DNA of 64,000 nt from Rossellomorea sp. y25 (GTDB lineage Bacteria; Bacillota; Bacilli; Bacillales; Bacillaceae_B), in NCBI RefSeq assembly GCF_038049935.1, contig NZ_CP145886.1, forward strand, positions 3,480,501 through 3,544,500, read 5' to 3'. The position numbers and the translations under genes are program-made. Below, piece after piece: positions 52,115 through 60,316 of this stretch. The notes below the pieces were generated by a model. The model was not told where the DNA came from. It worked only from the letters and a program-made list of their open reading frames with translations, and ran no database searches. How positions within the stretch are numbered: the first letter of the stretch is position 1; every line of letters starts with the position of its first letter.

Positions 52115-53262
52115 TATTGATAGATGCCATTCAGCAGGGCAAGGCTTCCTGCACCAATGACTTCAATATATTCGCCGAGACTGGATGCCTGGAAATCGAC
52201 CTTCTGTAAGGAAGCTACGTATGCCTGATTGTTGACTTCCCTGCTGATCAAATCGGCAAGAACCTTATTATATCGTTCCAGTGGCCCTCCAATCACCACT
52301 CTCTGAACATGAATGATATTGATGAAGGAGGATAACGGAACTGAAATCTTCTCTCCTGCAGCCTCCAGGGCAGCGATGGATTCTGCGTTTCCTTCTAGGA
52401 TAGAATGTGTTAACTCCTCAATGGAGTCACTCTTCCGTTCCTCGGCAAGAGCTTGCAAGGATGCATATTCATTGATACACCCCTTGTTTCCGCACCAGCA
52501 TGGCCGTCCGTCGGGTTGGTATGTCATGTGAGCGAATTCTCCCCCACCTGATATACCACTACGGAAATGTGTGTCATTTAATACCAGCCCAGATCCAAGG
52601 CTGCGGCCCACATAGAGAAACATAAACTGATCGAAATGCTTACTTTCACCAAACAACTTCTCTGCAAGCGTCATGGAGCTGACATCACGGTCTACGTAAA
52701 CCGGGAACGAAAAGTGGTTCTGTAAATAGTCGTAAAGGGGAATTTCCGGCCAGCCTTCCTCTTCGTTTCCCAGAACTGTCCCCTTCTTAATATCCACGGG
52801 CCCATTGACCCCGATTCCTAATCCGGTAATCACATTATCTGAATGCCGATGAATGAAAGTCTTTAACTCTTCCACTATAAAATGGAGGTAGGCATCGACC
52901 GTAAACTCTTTGGAAGGTGTGCTTCTGACTACATCCTTCACCCTTCCGTTCAGACTGACTAACCCGATGGAGATTTCTTTCATCCCAATATGCATCCCAA
53001 TCACCCATGCGGCTTCATCCCGTAGAGTAAGGGCTACGGATTTCCGGCCAGCCCCCTGCTTCTCAACCGGGAGACTCCCTTGTTCCTGAATCAGGCCCTC
53101 TTCTAAAAGATCCGAGGTTATATACGTAATGGTCCCCCTGGTCAAATTGGTCAGCTCAGCAATCTGATGCCTTGAGATCGGTCCGTTTCTCAACATCGTC
53201 TTCAAGACGAGGGAGCGGTTAAATTGTTTAGTTCTTTGCGTATTCTGCCCTTTTAATCCCAT
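52105..53262 (-). CDS. ROK family repressor (XylR type)
   Basis: 385 residues. N-terminal winged helix (ISRHQIAELTNLTRGTITYI) and ROK sugar-kinase-like domain with GIGVNGPVDI, the zinc motif CWCGNKGCINEYAS and GAGSLALLNGIYQ. Such proteins repress sugar operons until a sugar binds. It lies between the importer genes and the glycosidase genes and has a likely operator pair at 56804-56837 and 52048-52064. The effector is probably maltose or a maltodextrin (inference). Confidence 0.88.
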   Translation of the reverse strand: MGLKGQNTQRTKQFNRSLVLKTMLRNGPISRHQIAELTNLTRGTITYITSDLLEEGLIQEQGSLPVEKQGAGRKSVALTLRDEAAWVIGMHIGMKEISIGLVSLNGRVKDVVRSTPSKEFTVDAYLHFIVEELKTFIHRHSDNVITGLGIGVNGPVDIKKGTVLGNEEEGWPEIPLYDYLQNHFSFPVYVDRDVSSMTLAEKLFGESKHFDQFMFLYVGRSLGSGLVLNDTHFRSGISGGGEFAHMTYQPDGRPCWCGNKGCINEYASLQALAEERKSDSIEELTHSILEGNAESIAALEAAGEKISVPLSSFINIIHVQRVVIGGPLERYNKVLADLISREVNNQAYVASLQKVDFQASSLGEYIEVIGAGSLALLNGIYQYKS

Positions 53263-53334
53263 GATTCCATTCCTTTTCCAACGTTAATATGACTAATATA
53301 TCAGACTTCCTCATTGATCACCAATGGAATCCCG

Positions 53335-54177
53335 TTATCCTTTGGTTCCTCCAGCTGTCAATCCGGTAGTGAAATAACGTTGCAACGAGAAGAATAGAAT
53401 ACTGATTGGAATAGCAATCAGTACAGCTCCTGCAGCAAATTGAGTATATGAATTACCAAACTGTGAACTGATTAATTGATAAAGTCCAACAGCAAGGGTA
53501 TATTTCTCCTCGGATCTAAGCAGGATCGTCGCCAATATGAAATCCGTGAAAGGCGTAATGAAACTGAATAAAGCCACCACCGCAAGTATCGGTTTAGCCA
53601 ATGGCATGATGATCTGCCAGAAGATGCGAAGATGACCGGCTCCATCCATGGTGGCCGATTCGTCCAATGATTGGGGAATGGTGTCAAAGTACCCCTTCGC
53701 AAGCCACGTATTCATAGGAATCAATCCACCGACATATATCAAGATCAAGATAAGGTGGGTATCGATCAAACCCGTCATATTTGCAAAGACATAGATCGCG
53801 ATCAAAGCAGAGAAGTTCGGCACCATTTGTAAAATCAGGAATAAAAGGAGGCCGTTTTTTCTCCCTTTAAATCGATAACGTGAAAACGAATAGGCAGTCA
53901 GCCCAATAGAAATGACGGCCAGTATCATGGTGATGAAACAGATCTTAATGGTGTTCCAGTACCATAGAAGATAGGGGGTACTCTCAAGGTCAAACAGCGT
54001 TTGATAGTGAGCAAACGTGAAATTGTCCGGAATGATGGAAGAGCTTGTTAAACTGTCTCCGGGATTCAGTGAAGCTCCAATGACCCATAGGACCGGATAA
54101 AGCACGATGATGCTTGCTGTAAAGAGAAATGCGTATGACATTGTTATTCGTATTCCATTCCACCATGCTGCTTTCAT
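53335..54177 (-). CDS. mdxG: maltodextrin ABC transporter permease (MdxG/MalG type)
   Basis: 280 residues, six spans. EAA loop DESATMDGAGHLRIFWQIIMP; ending LQRYFTTGLTAGGTKG is the standard MalG tail. One base separates it from the mdxF-type gene upstream. Confidence 0.88.
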   Translation of the reverse strand: MKAAWWNGIRITMSYAFLFTASIIVLYPVLWVIGASLNPGDSLTSSSIIPDNFTFAHYQTLFDLESTPYLLWYWNTIKICFITMILAVISIGLTAYSFSRYRFKGRKNGLLLFLILQMVPNFSALIAIYVFANMTGLIDTHLILILIYVGGLIPMNTWLAKGYFDTIPQSLDESATMDGAGHLRIFWQIIMPLAKPILAVVALFSFITPFTDFILATILLRSEEKYTLAVGLYQLISSQFGNSYTQFAAGAVLIAIPISILFFSLQRYFTTGLTAGGTKG

Positions 54178-54178
54178 A

Positions 54179-55522
54179 TTACATCATATCCTCTTCATTG
54201 AATGATTTTGTTCTCCTGAATTGCCATAAAGCTATCACAATGACGATGATTGATAGAATCATTGTAATGGCCGCGGCTTTACCATATTGAGCAGAAGCCA
54301 TAGTCAGATCGTACACCCACGATATCAGGATATCCGTTCCCCCTGCATTCTGACCGGAAACAGCAGGACCTCCTCCATTAAACAAATAGATTACATTGAA
54401 GTTATTAAAGTTATACGTATATTGTGTAATCAAGATGGGAGCGGTCGCAAATAGAATCATAGGCAGGGTAATGTTCTTAAATTGACTAAAGCGTGAAGCC
54501 CCGTCCATTGCGGCAGCTTCATACAACTCTCCGGGTATTGACTGGATAACCCCTGTCACCATCACAAAGATGAATGGGAAGCCAAGCCACCATTGAACGA
54601 AGATTAACGCAATCTTCGTCCAGAATGGTTCAGTCAGCCAAGGAACCGCATCAACTCCAAAGAAATGAAGGATGTTCTGATTAATGGCACCAAAACTCTC
54701 ATTGAACATACCTGAGAAGATTAAGACAGAAACGAAAGCCGGGATCGCCCAAGGTAATATAAAGATGGTCCGAAATACTCTCTTCCCCCATATTTCCTTT
54801 TGCTGTATCACGATTGCTAACAGAATCCCAATCACAACTTGCCCAGTTGTCGCTGCAAAGGTCCAGATAATGGTCCAGGCAAATACACTGAGAAATGTTT
54901 CCCTCCAAATATCTACTTTTACTAAATCAATGAAATTCTGAAATCCTGTCCAGTCTACCAATTTGGCAGGTGGGGAATGATAAAGGTCATAATTCGTGAA
55001 TGACAGGAGCACCATGAAGATGATTGGAAACACAACAACAAACAACAAAAGGAGAAAACCGGGGGTTAACATCATATATGGAAACCCCGAGTCAATCAGA
55101 TTCCGGTATTGCTCCTTTACTGAGCTTATTGAACGGCGTTCGTCCCTTTTTTTACCTGTTTGATACGCATCATATAGGTTGAAGCCATATACCGCCAGTC
55201 CCAACAGCGTAACAACCAAAGCAATGATTCCCTGTATCAACAAGAATATGGAATGATCACGGGGCAGTTCAGATCCAAGTGTCACTAATCCCCAAAGCCC
55301 GATATCTAATAAATCATGAAAAGCAATAAAGAACGAGCCAGCCATCAAGAGGAATATCAAGCCTTTTACAAATTGCCGGTTATAAAATTGTCCAAGCCCC
55401 GGTATCATCGATAACACCGCAGCAAGCCTTCGATGTTTTGTGCCCGGTGACTGTTTCTGAGAATGTGAGGGCTTTTCAGTAAGATCACAGGTCTCAAGTT
55501 CTTCTTTTCTGACACTATTCAT
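54179..55522 (-). CDS. mdxF: maltodextrin ABC transporter permease (MdxF/MalF type)
   Basis: 447 residues. The first ~130 residues form an extra region with membrane segments (AAVLSMIPGLGQFYNRQFVK, GLIFLLMAGSFFIAF), as in Gram-positive MalF/MdxF; then the MalF core with PGFLLLLFVVVFPIIFMVLL and EAA loop YEAAAMDGASRFSQFKNITL. Sixteen bases after mdxE. Confidence 0.9.
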   Translation of the reverse strand: MNSVRKEELETCDLTEKPSHSQKQSPGTKHRRLAAVLSMIPGLGQFYNRQFVKGLIFLLMAGSFFIAFHDLLDIGLWGLVTLGSELPRDHSIFLLIQGIIALVVTLLGLAVYGFNLYDAYQTGKKRDERRSISSVKEQYRNLIDSGFPYMMLTPGFLLLLFVVVFPIIFMVLLSFTNYDLYHSPPAKLVDWTGFQNFIDLVKVDIWRETFLSVFAWTIIWTFAATTGQVVIGILLAIVIQQKEIWGKRVFRTIFILPWAIPAFVSVLIFSGMFNESFGAINQNILHFFGVDAVPWLTEPFWTKIALIFVQWWLGFPFIFVMVTGVIQSIPGELYEAAAMDGASRFSQFKNITLPMILFATAPILITQYTYNFNNFNVIYLFNGGGPAVSGQNAGGTDILISWVYDLTMASAQYGKAAAITMILSIIVIVIALWQFRRTKSFNEEDMM

Positions 55523-55538
55523 CGATTCGCCTCCCTCC

Positions 55539-56789
55539 TTACTGATGATTTGCTTCTATGGAAGATTGAATCGTCTTAACGGCTTCATCAAGAGCTTCTT
55601 CCGTTGGCTTCTTATCTAACGTGATCAACTCAAGCGCTGTCCCCATCGGTCCCCAAACCTCTCCCATTTCCGGAATATTCGGCATTGGGACACCATATGT
55701 GGATTGAATCGCAACAGCATTAGCTTCTTGGTTATCTTGGATAAGCGGATCATTCAGGAGGCTTTTGACAGGTGGGATTTCTCCTGTCGTTTCAAAACGG
55801 ATTCTGGCATTTTCTTCACTACTCAAATGTTCGACCAGCATTTGTGCCCATTTGGCATGAGATGAATAGCTGCTGACATGCCAACCCTTGACACCAATCA
55901 ACGTCTTCATCGGTTCGCCATTTGGCAGTTTCGGGAGAGGAGCCACACCAATATTTACACCGGCTTCTCTGAAACTATTAAACGCCCAGGGACCCGCCAT
56001 TACGGCAGATGCTTTTCCCTCTATAAACAAGCTTTCCATCGTGGCTCCACCATTTTCACCGAATAATCCTTTAGGGAATATTCCTTCTTGATACCACTTC
56101 TTGATATATTCCGCTCCCTTAACGGAACCATCATTATTTAACCCGATATCCTTCCGATTGAGACTTCCACCCTCGTCGTCAAAGATATAACCGTCCATGC
56201 CTCCCATGACTCCAAAGCCAAAGTAAAGGTTATTCCAAACTGCTAGAAATCCATACTGGCCTGGTTCTGTGTTTTTAGATAAGGCATATAATTCTTCCAT
56301 GGATGCCGGTGCCTGACCCATAAGTTTCTTATTATAAATCAGCACCGGTGTCTCAGCAGCCTTTGGCAGTCCATACACCTTCCCGTCATAGGTCTGGGAA
56401 TCGATAGAAGAATCAGTAAACTGATTAAGTATTTTCTCGTTCACATCAATCGGATTCAAAATTCCTTCGATGGCCAGCTGTCCGATCTGATCATGAGGAA
56501 GGGTAAATACATCTGGTCCTGTGCCTGCGGGTCCGTCCAACCTGATTCTCTCCTTCATTTGAGAAGACATTTCTACTTCTTTAACTTCTACGTTTATTCC
56601 CGTCTTTTCTTCGAAGCTCTTAATAGCTGGTGCCAAGGCATCTGATTTCCCAATATCCTCCCAAACAATAAGATTTTCAGGTTTTGAATTGATCTTTTTT
56701 TCGTCTACAGTTGAGGAGGACTCTTCTGGTCCACATCCACCTAAACCTATTAATGCCCCTATAAGCAATAAAGCTTTTACCATATTCAT
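55539..56789 (-). CDS. mdxE: maltodextrin-binding lipoprotein (MdxE/MalE type)
   Basis: 416 residues with lipobox LGGC (Cys19). MalE-like sequence is clear: LIVWEDIGKSDALAPAIKSF, GPDVFTLPHDQIGQLAIEGI, KVYGLPKAAETPVLIYNKKL, AVMAGPWAFNSFREAGVNIG, GVKGWHVSSYS. It delivers maltose/maltodextrins to MdxFG. No ATPase gene follows; MsmX encoded elsewhere is expected. First gene of the set, under a ROK operator and a degenerate cre. Confidence 0.9.
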   Translation of the reverse strand: MNMVKALLLIGALIGLGGCGPEESSSTVDEKKINSKPENLIVWEDIGKSDALAPAIKSFEEKTGINVEVKEVEMSSQMKERIRLDGPAGTGPDVFTLPHDQIGQLAIEGILNPIDVNEKILNQFTDSSIDSQTYDGKVYGLPKAAETPVLIYNKKLMGQAPASMEELYALSKNTEPGQYGFLAVWNNLYFGFGVMGGMDGYIFDDEGGSLNRKDIGLNNDGSVKGAEYIKKWYQEGIFPKGLFGENGGATMESLFIEGKASAVMAGPWAFNSFREAGVNIGVAPLPKLPNGEPMKTLIGVKGWHVSSYSSHAKWAQMLVEHLSSEENARIRFETTGEIPPVKSLLNDPLIQDNQEANAVAIQSTYGVPMPNIPEMGEVWGPMGTALELITLDKKPTEEALDEAVKTIQSSIEANHQ

Positions 56790-56803
56790 TTAATATAACC
56801 CCC

Positions 56804-56837
56804 TAATTAATTAATTAATTCATTTAATTAATTAATA
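56804..56837. promoter_or_regulatory. mdxE operator, (TTAA)-rich palindrome
   Basis: TAATTAATTAATTAATTC followed by ATTTAATTAATTAATA is a near-perfect palindrome overlapping the transcription start of mdxE, where a repressor would block initiation. Its core matches the site at 52048-52064. Confidence 0.65.
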
Positions 56838-56873
56838 GTATAATAGATTTCAGAAATTTCGCAAGCCCTTTCA
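56837..56873 (-). promoter_or_regulatory. mdxE promoter with degenerate cre
   Basis: TTGCGA (56859-56864) and TATACT (56837-56842), 16 bases apart. TGAAAGGGCTTGCG (56860-56873) resembles TGAAANCGNTNNCA with mismatches at the central C and last base, and overlaps the -35, the place where CcpA would repress. Confidence 0.6.
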
Positions 56874-56878
56874 AAGCA

Positions 56879-56911
56879 ATAAAAAAAGAGCACACGTCTG
56901 TGCCCTTTTCT
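56879..56911 (-). terminator. terminator after the NHL gene
   Basis: GGGCACA, GACG, TGTGCTC and TTTTTTT on the minus strand, lying 5 bases past the stop of the NHL-repeat gene. Confidence 0.8.
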
Positions 56912-56915
56912 ACCA

Positions 56916-57998
56916 TCATTCCTTGACCCTGAATACTTGCAGCCGGTTATTCTGAAGTTCTGCCACAAAGATATCCCCATTTTGATTCACCGCGACATCG
57001 TGGGGAACCTTCATTTCCCCGGCTTTTGAACCCCACTTTCCAAATCGGTTGATGATTTCACCATTCTTATTTACTATCACTACTTGATGTGATCCTCTTC
57101 CTGTGTTTGGATAAAGTGCATCACCGCCATCTACGAGATACACGTTTCCATCATTCCCTACTTCCACACCGAAAGGACGACCTATTTCCTTCTGTTCCCA
57201 CGCATCCAGGAATTCCCCGTCCTGGTTCAACACCTGAACTCTTGCATTGTTTCTATCTGCCACAAACAAGTTCCCTTTCTGATCATGAGAAATTCCATGA
57301 GGAAGGTTGAATTCACCCGTACCGTTCCCCAGGTCATTCTTCTCCCAAAGGAAATTTCCATCAGAATCAAATTTTACAATCCTTCTATTACGATAACCAT
57401 CGCTTACGGCGAATGAACCATCTTCCATAACGGTGACATCTGTAGGACGGGCAAATGTGTACTTAGTCATCCCGGTTGGAAGATTTGGAAGTACATTCCT
57501 TATCCGCAGAGCAGCCTCCATATAAAATGGATAGTCATCTCCAAATGTGGCCAGTAAGTGACCATCAGGTGTAAACTTGTACACCTTGTTCAGCGTTATA
57601 TCTGTGATCCAAACATTATCTTCATCATCGATTTCCAAGCCATGAGGGGATGCAAACATATTCTTTCCCCAACGGTCTTTCACCTCTTTTGTTTCCCCGT
57701 CAATCACAATGAGGGCAGGTTCTTGTATTAAGCTTTCTCCACCATATTCTGAACTTCCCCGATGTAAATAATAGATATCTCCTTTACTATCGACTGCTAC
57801 TCCACTGGCTTCCCCTGCCATTTCTTTATCTGCCTCTGTCCGCGGCCAAAGAATTTCAGGTTTATAATCCTTTGACTGTTTTGCTTCAGGGACTTCTTTA
57901 TACACTGTATCACTTCCTCCACGACTGAACCATGCTATCAATGCTCCCAATATAAGGAGGATGCCTATCATTATTTGAATTTTCTTTCGCAATCCCAT
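56916..57998 (-). CDS. membrane-anchored NHL-repeat (six-bladed propeller) protein
   Basis: 360 residues. N-terminal anchor at 6-23 (IQIMIGILLILGALIAWF), then six NHL-type blades, e.g. PHGLEIDDEDNVWITDITLN, FNLPHGISHDQKGNLFVADR, RPFGVEVGNDGNVYLVDGGD, KVPHDVAVNQNGDIFVAELQ with NNRLQVF. Such propellers bind proteins or small molecules; similar ones in animals are peptidylglycine lyases (PAL), but catalytic residues cannot be asserted. Separate terminator; upstream is the 20-bp repeat array. Confidence 0.8.
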   Translation of the reverse strand: MGLRKKIQIMIGILLILGALIAWFSRGGSDTVYKEVPEAKQSKDYKPEILWPRTEADKEMAGEASGVAVDSKGDIYYLHRGSSEYGGESLIQEPALIVIDGETKEVKDRWGKNMFASPHGLEIDDEDNVWITDITLNKVYKFTPDGHLLATFGDDYPFYMEAALRIRNVLPNLPTGMTKYTFARPTDVTVMEDGSFAVSDGYRNRRIVKFDSDGNFLWEKNDLGNGTGEFNLPHGISHDQKGNLFVADRNNARVQVLNQDGEFLDAWEQKEIGRPFGVEVGNDGNVYLVDGGDALYPNTGRGSHQVVIVNKNGEIINRFGKWGSKAGEMKVPHDVAVNQNGDIFVAELQNNRLQVFRVKE

Positions 57999-58210
57999 TC
58001 AACTCCATTTCATCGTTTATTCTTTTGAATGCAGATATGAATGTACCATATGATGGCCTTCGATTTCCTCTGACCTGTTACATAAAAATATATCAGTCTG
58101 GAGACCTATGATGTAGATTGTCTTTTTTTCAGCTGGAATATGCTCTTTAACGGATGAATGGGGACGGATTTGGGGCAGTTCATTCAGATGAGGCGTCCCT
58201 TTGCCGCAGA

Positions 58211-58330
58211 ATTGATCCTGACTGGCCGATTTCAATCCTAATTTGGGATTATTGATCCTGTTCCAGATTTATTAATCCTAGATTGGATTTATTAATCCTC
58301 TTTTTGAATAATTGATCCTCCTTGTCGAAT
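58211..58330. repeat. six tandem 20-bp repeats, consensus ATTRATCCTN-TTNNGATTT
   Basis: Units start at 58211, 58231, 58251, 58271, 58291 and 58311, each exactly 20 bases. All but the second keep ATT(G/A)ATCCT; the second has TTCAATCCT. The second halves are looser, ending GATT-like. The array lies between the NHL gene's upstream region and the terminator of the heptad-repeat gene. 58331-58454 shows nothing else. Confidence 0.75.
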
Positions 58331-58454
58331 TTTCTTTAGCAGGTATGTCAAAGGAGATTTTGTTATGTATGAATCACCTGTTTGAAGCTTAGATTCATTC
58401 CACGCGTAGTATGAGAACAGCGTTTAACGAGAGTGTGCCCTTGAAAATAAATAA

Positions 58455-58500
58455 AAAAATGACACAAAGGTAGTTACTAAAACCAACCACCTTTGTGTCA
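58455..58500 (-). terminator. terminator after the heptad-repeat gene
   Basis: GACACAAAGGTGGTT, loop, AACTACCTTTGTGTC and ATTTTTTTA on the minus strand, about 20 bases past the stop. Confidence 0.85.
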
Positions 58501-58519
58501 ATCAGCAAATACTCTCAGG

Positions 58520-60316
58520 TTATTTAAACAAATCCATCAGCAGATCCCAAAACCCTTTTTCTTTCTTAGGCACTGCCTTCTTTGTTTCTCTTTCTTCTTT
58601 TTCAATGCTTTCTGTCTTGATCACAAATTGCACGGAAGATACTTTTTCGTTCTTGGAGGAAACGAAGGATACAGGCTTGAAGTCCGATTTATCGTATTCA
58701 GCCATCATCTTATTGATTTCCTCTTGCATTTTGTCAGGAAGGTTTTTCGTTTCCTGATGCAATTTGCTCGTTCCACTGTGAAGATCTGCGACTCCATCTT
58801 CTAATTCGTTTGTTCCTCCAGCCAGTTCAGCAATGCCGGAGTGAAGCTTCCCGTAAGAAGTGGATAACTGACCCACGCCTTTTGTATAGCGGACCAGTCC
58901 GGAGTGGAAGTCGCCGTAGTTGGCGGACAGTTCACCCAGTCCTTTTTGCAGCTGAGCAAACCCGCTCATATCCGTTTCTTTCAAGGATGCAGACAGATTA
59001 TTCGAGATAGACGTCAGCTGTCCGCTCATCTCGTTGACGGAACCACTCACCTGATTCAAGGTTGGTTCCACGGCAGCGAAGGCTTCCTTGACGCTTGCAT
59101 AGGTCCCCTTCACTTTTTGCGCAGCTTGATGGGACTCCACCAGTTTATCCACTACCTGCGGCTCCGCTCCGCTTTCATATAATGCGGCAATCTCTTCTTC
59201 CGAGAGCTCGGAAGAAGGGATTCCCGCCATCGCACCGTCCAATGCAGCGTAGGCTGAAGAATAGTTCTTCTGCAGGGTCGATAACCCATTCGCGGCTTGT
59301 GTCAGGCCATCTGCCAATTGTGCCAAACCAGCCGGCAGCTCATTCAAAGCTGATAAATCCATTTCGGCAGGATTCGCAGCCAGTGACTGATTGATGGTTC
59401 GCAGTGCATCGCCGATAGAATTCGAGGCTCCGACAATTTGAGACGAAGAACCGTTCAATTCACTGATGCCATTTTTATATTGAGCCGAACCATCACGCAG
59501 GCTCGATGCCCCATCGTTCAATTGGGACACACCATTTTTCAGGTCGGCCACCCCGGTATTTAGCTTCCCGATGGCACCAGATAGCTCCGACATGTCATCG
59601 GTCATATTTTCTGTTCCCGTCGTATCGATTGGGAGTGTGGAAGGGACAGCCGCAATTTGAACTCCTTCGAACTCAAAGTCCACTACATCCGCTTCCACGC
59701 TTAGCTTTTTCTCTTTTCCAGGCATGACGGTAAAGGTGATTTGCTTATTCTTCCCAGCATTCGCCACCATTCCGTCTGCCGCTTCGATGTTCTCATACGT
59801 ATTCGGCAGGTTCAGGGAAACCTGCAATAAATAATTTTCATAAAATACGGTACCTGCATTCTTATTTTCAGCAGTATCGATATTGATTTCTAGATGTCCG
59901 CTTTTTCCTGCAAGTTGTGATGGATCCATTTTCTTCCCATCCAAGCTATATGATACCTTCACATCCCATGGTAACTTTGTATCTTCTTTCATGTTTCCTT
60001 GATACGTGAACTTTCCTTCAGGGGCATCCACTTCAACCTTCTGCCCCTCCAGCTCAAGCTTCTTCAGATCCGTCAGATTCTTGACGCTGCTGAATTCCCC
60101 GTAATCGAGGATCTTTCCGGCACGAGCTACCTCGAAGGTATTCACGACATAGATCGAATCCAGGTCTCCAGCTGCGTCCAATGTCGCGTACACGACTTCA
60201 TCCTTCGAAGTGACCTTTCCTTCCATTGCCGCTTGGGCGGGTACACTAAGAAATGAAGGCAAGAATAGCATCAATGCGAGTGCAGAATAGCGTAATTGTT
60301 TTTTTCTCATCATCAT
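58520..60316 (-). CDS. secreted/anchored X-X-X-Leu-X-X-Gly heptad-repeat protein (YhgE/Pip-like)
   Basis: 598 residues. Signal peptide 1-29 (LALMLFLPSFLSVPAQA); a beta-rich N-terminal half; then coiled-coil heptads with L..G every seven residues (LNTGVADLKNGVSQLNDGAS, LRDGSAQYKNGISELNGSSS; again near 470-530 LHSGIAELAGGTNELEDGVA). This repeat is typical of YhgE/Pip-like proteins coupled to MMPL exporters. There is no clear C-terminal membrane span, unlike YhgE. Its ATG overlaps the MMPL stop (ATGA), so they are translationally coupled and probably form one complex. Confidence 0.85.
   Translation of the reverse strand: MMMRKKQLRYSALALMLFLPSFLSVPAQAAMEGKVTSKDEVVYATLDAAGDLDSIYVVNTFEVARAGKILDYGEFSSVKNLTDLKKLELEGQKVEVDAPEGKFTYQGNMKEDTKLPWDVKVSYSLDGKKMDPSQLAGKSGHLEINIDTAENKNAGTVFYENYLLQVSLNLPNTYENIEAADGMVANAGKNKQITFTVMPGKEKKLSVEADVVDFEFEGVQIAAVPSTLPIDTTGTENMTDDMSELSGAIGKLNTGVADLKNGVSQLNDGASSLRDGSAQYKNGISELNGSSSQIVGASNSIGDALRTINQSLAANPAEMDLSALNELPAGLAQLADGLTQAANGLSTLQKNYSSAYAALDGAMAGIPSSELSEEEIAALYESGAEPQVVDKLVESHQAAQKVKGTYASVKEAFAAVEPTLNQVSGSVNEMSGQLTSISNNLSASLKETDMSGFAQLQKGLGELSANYGDFHSGLVRYTKGVGQLSTSYGKLHSGIAELAGGTNELEDGVADLHSGTSKLHQETKNLPDKMQEEINKMMAEYDKSDFKPVSFVSSKNEKVSSVQFVIKTESIEKEERETKKAVPKKEKGFWDLLMDLFK

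Noticed and set aside
58017..58235. 72-codon frame upstream of the NHL gene
   Set aside because: It begins inside the first 20-bp repeat unit, has no ribosome binding site and no family features; more likely the 5' leader region.
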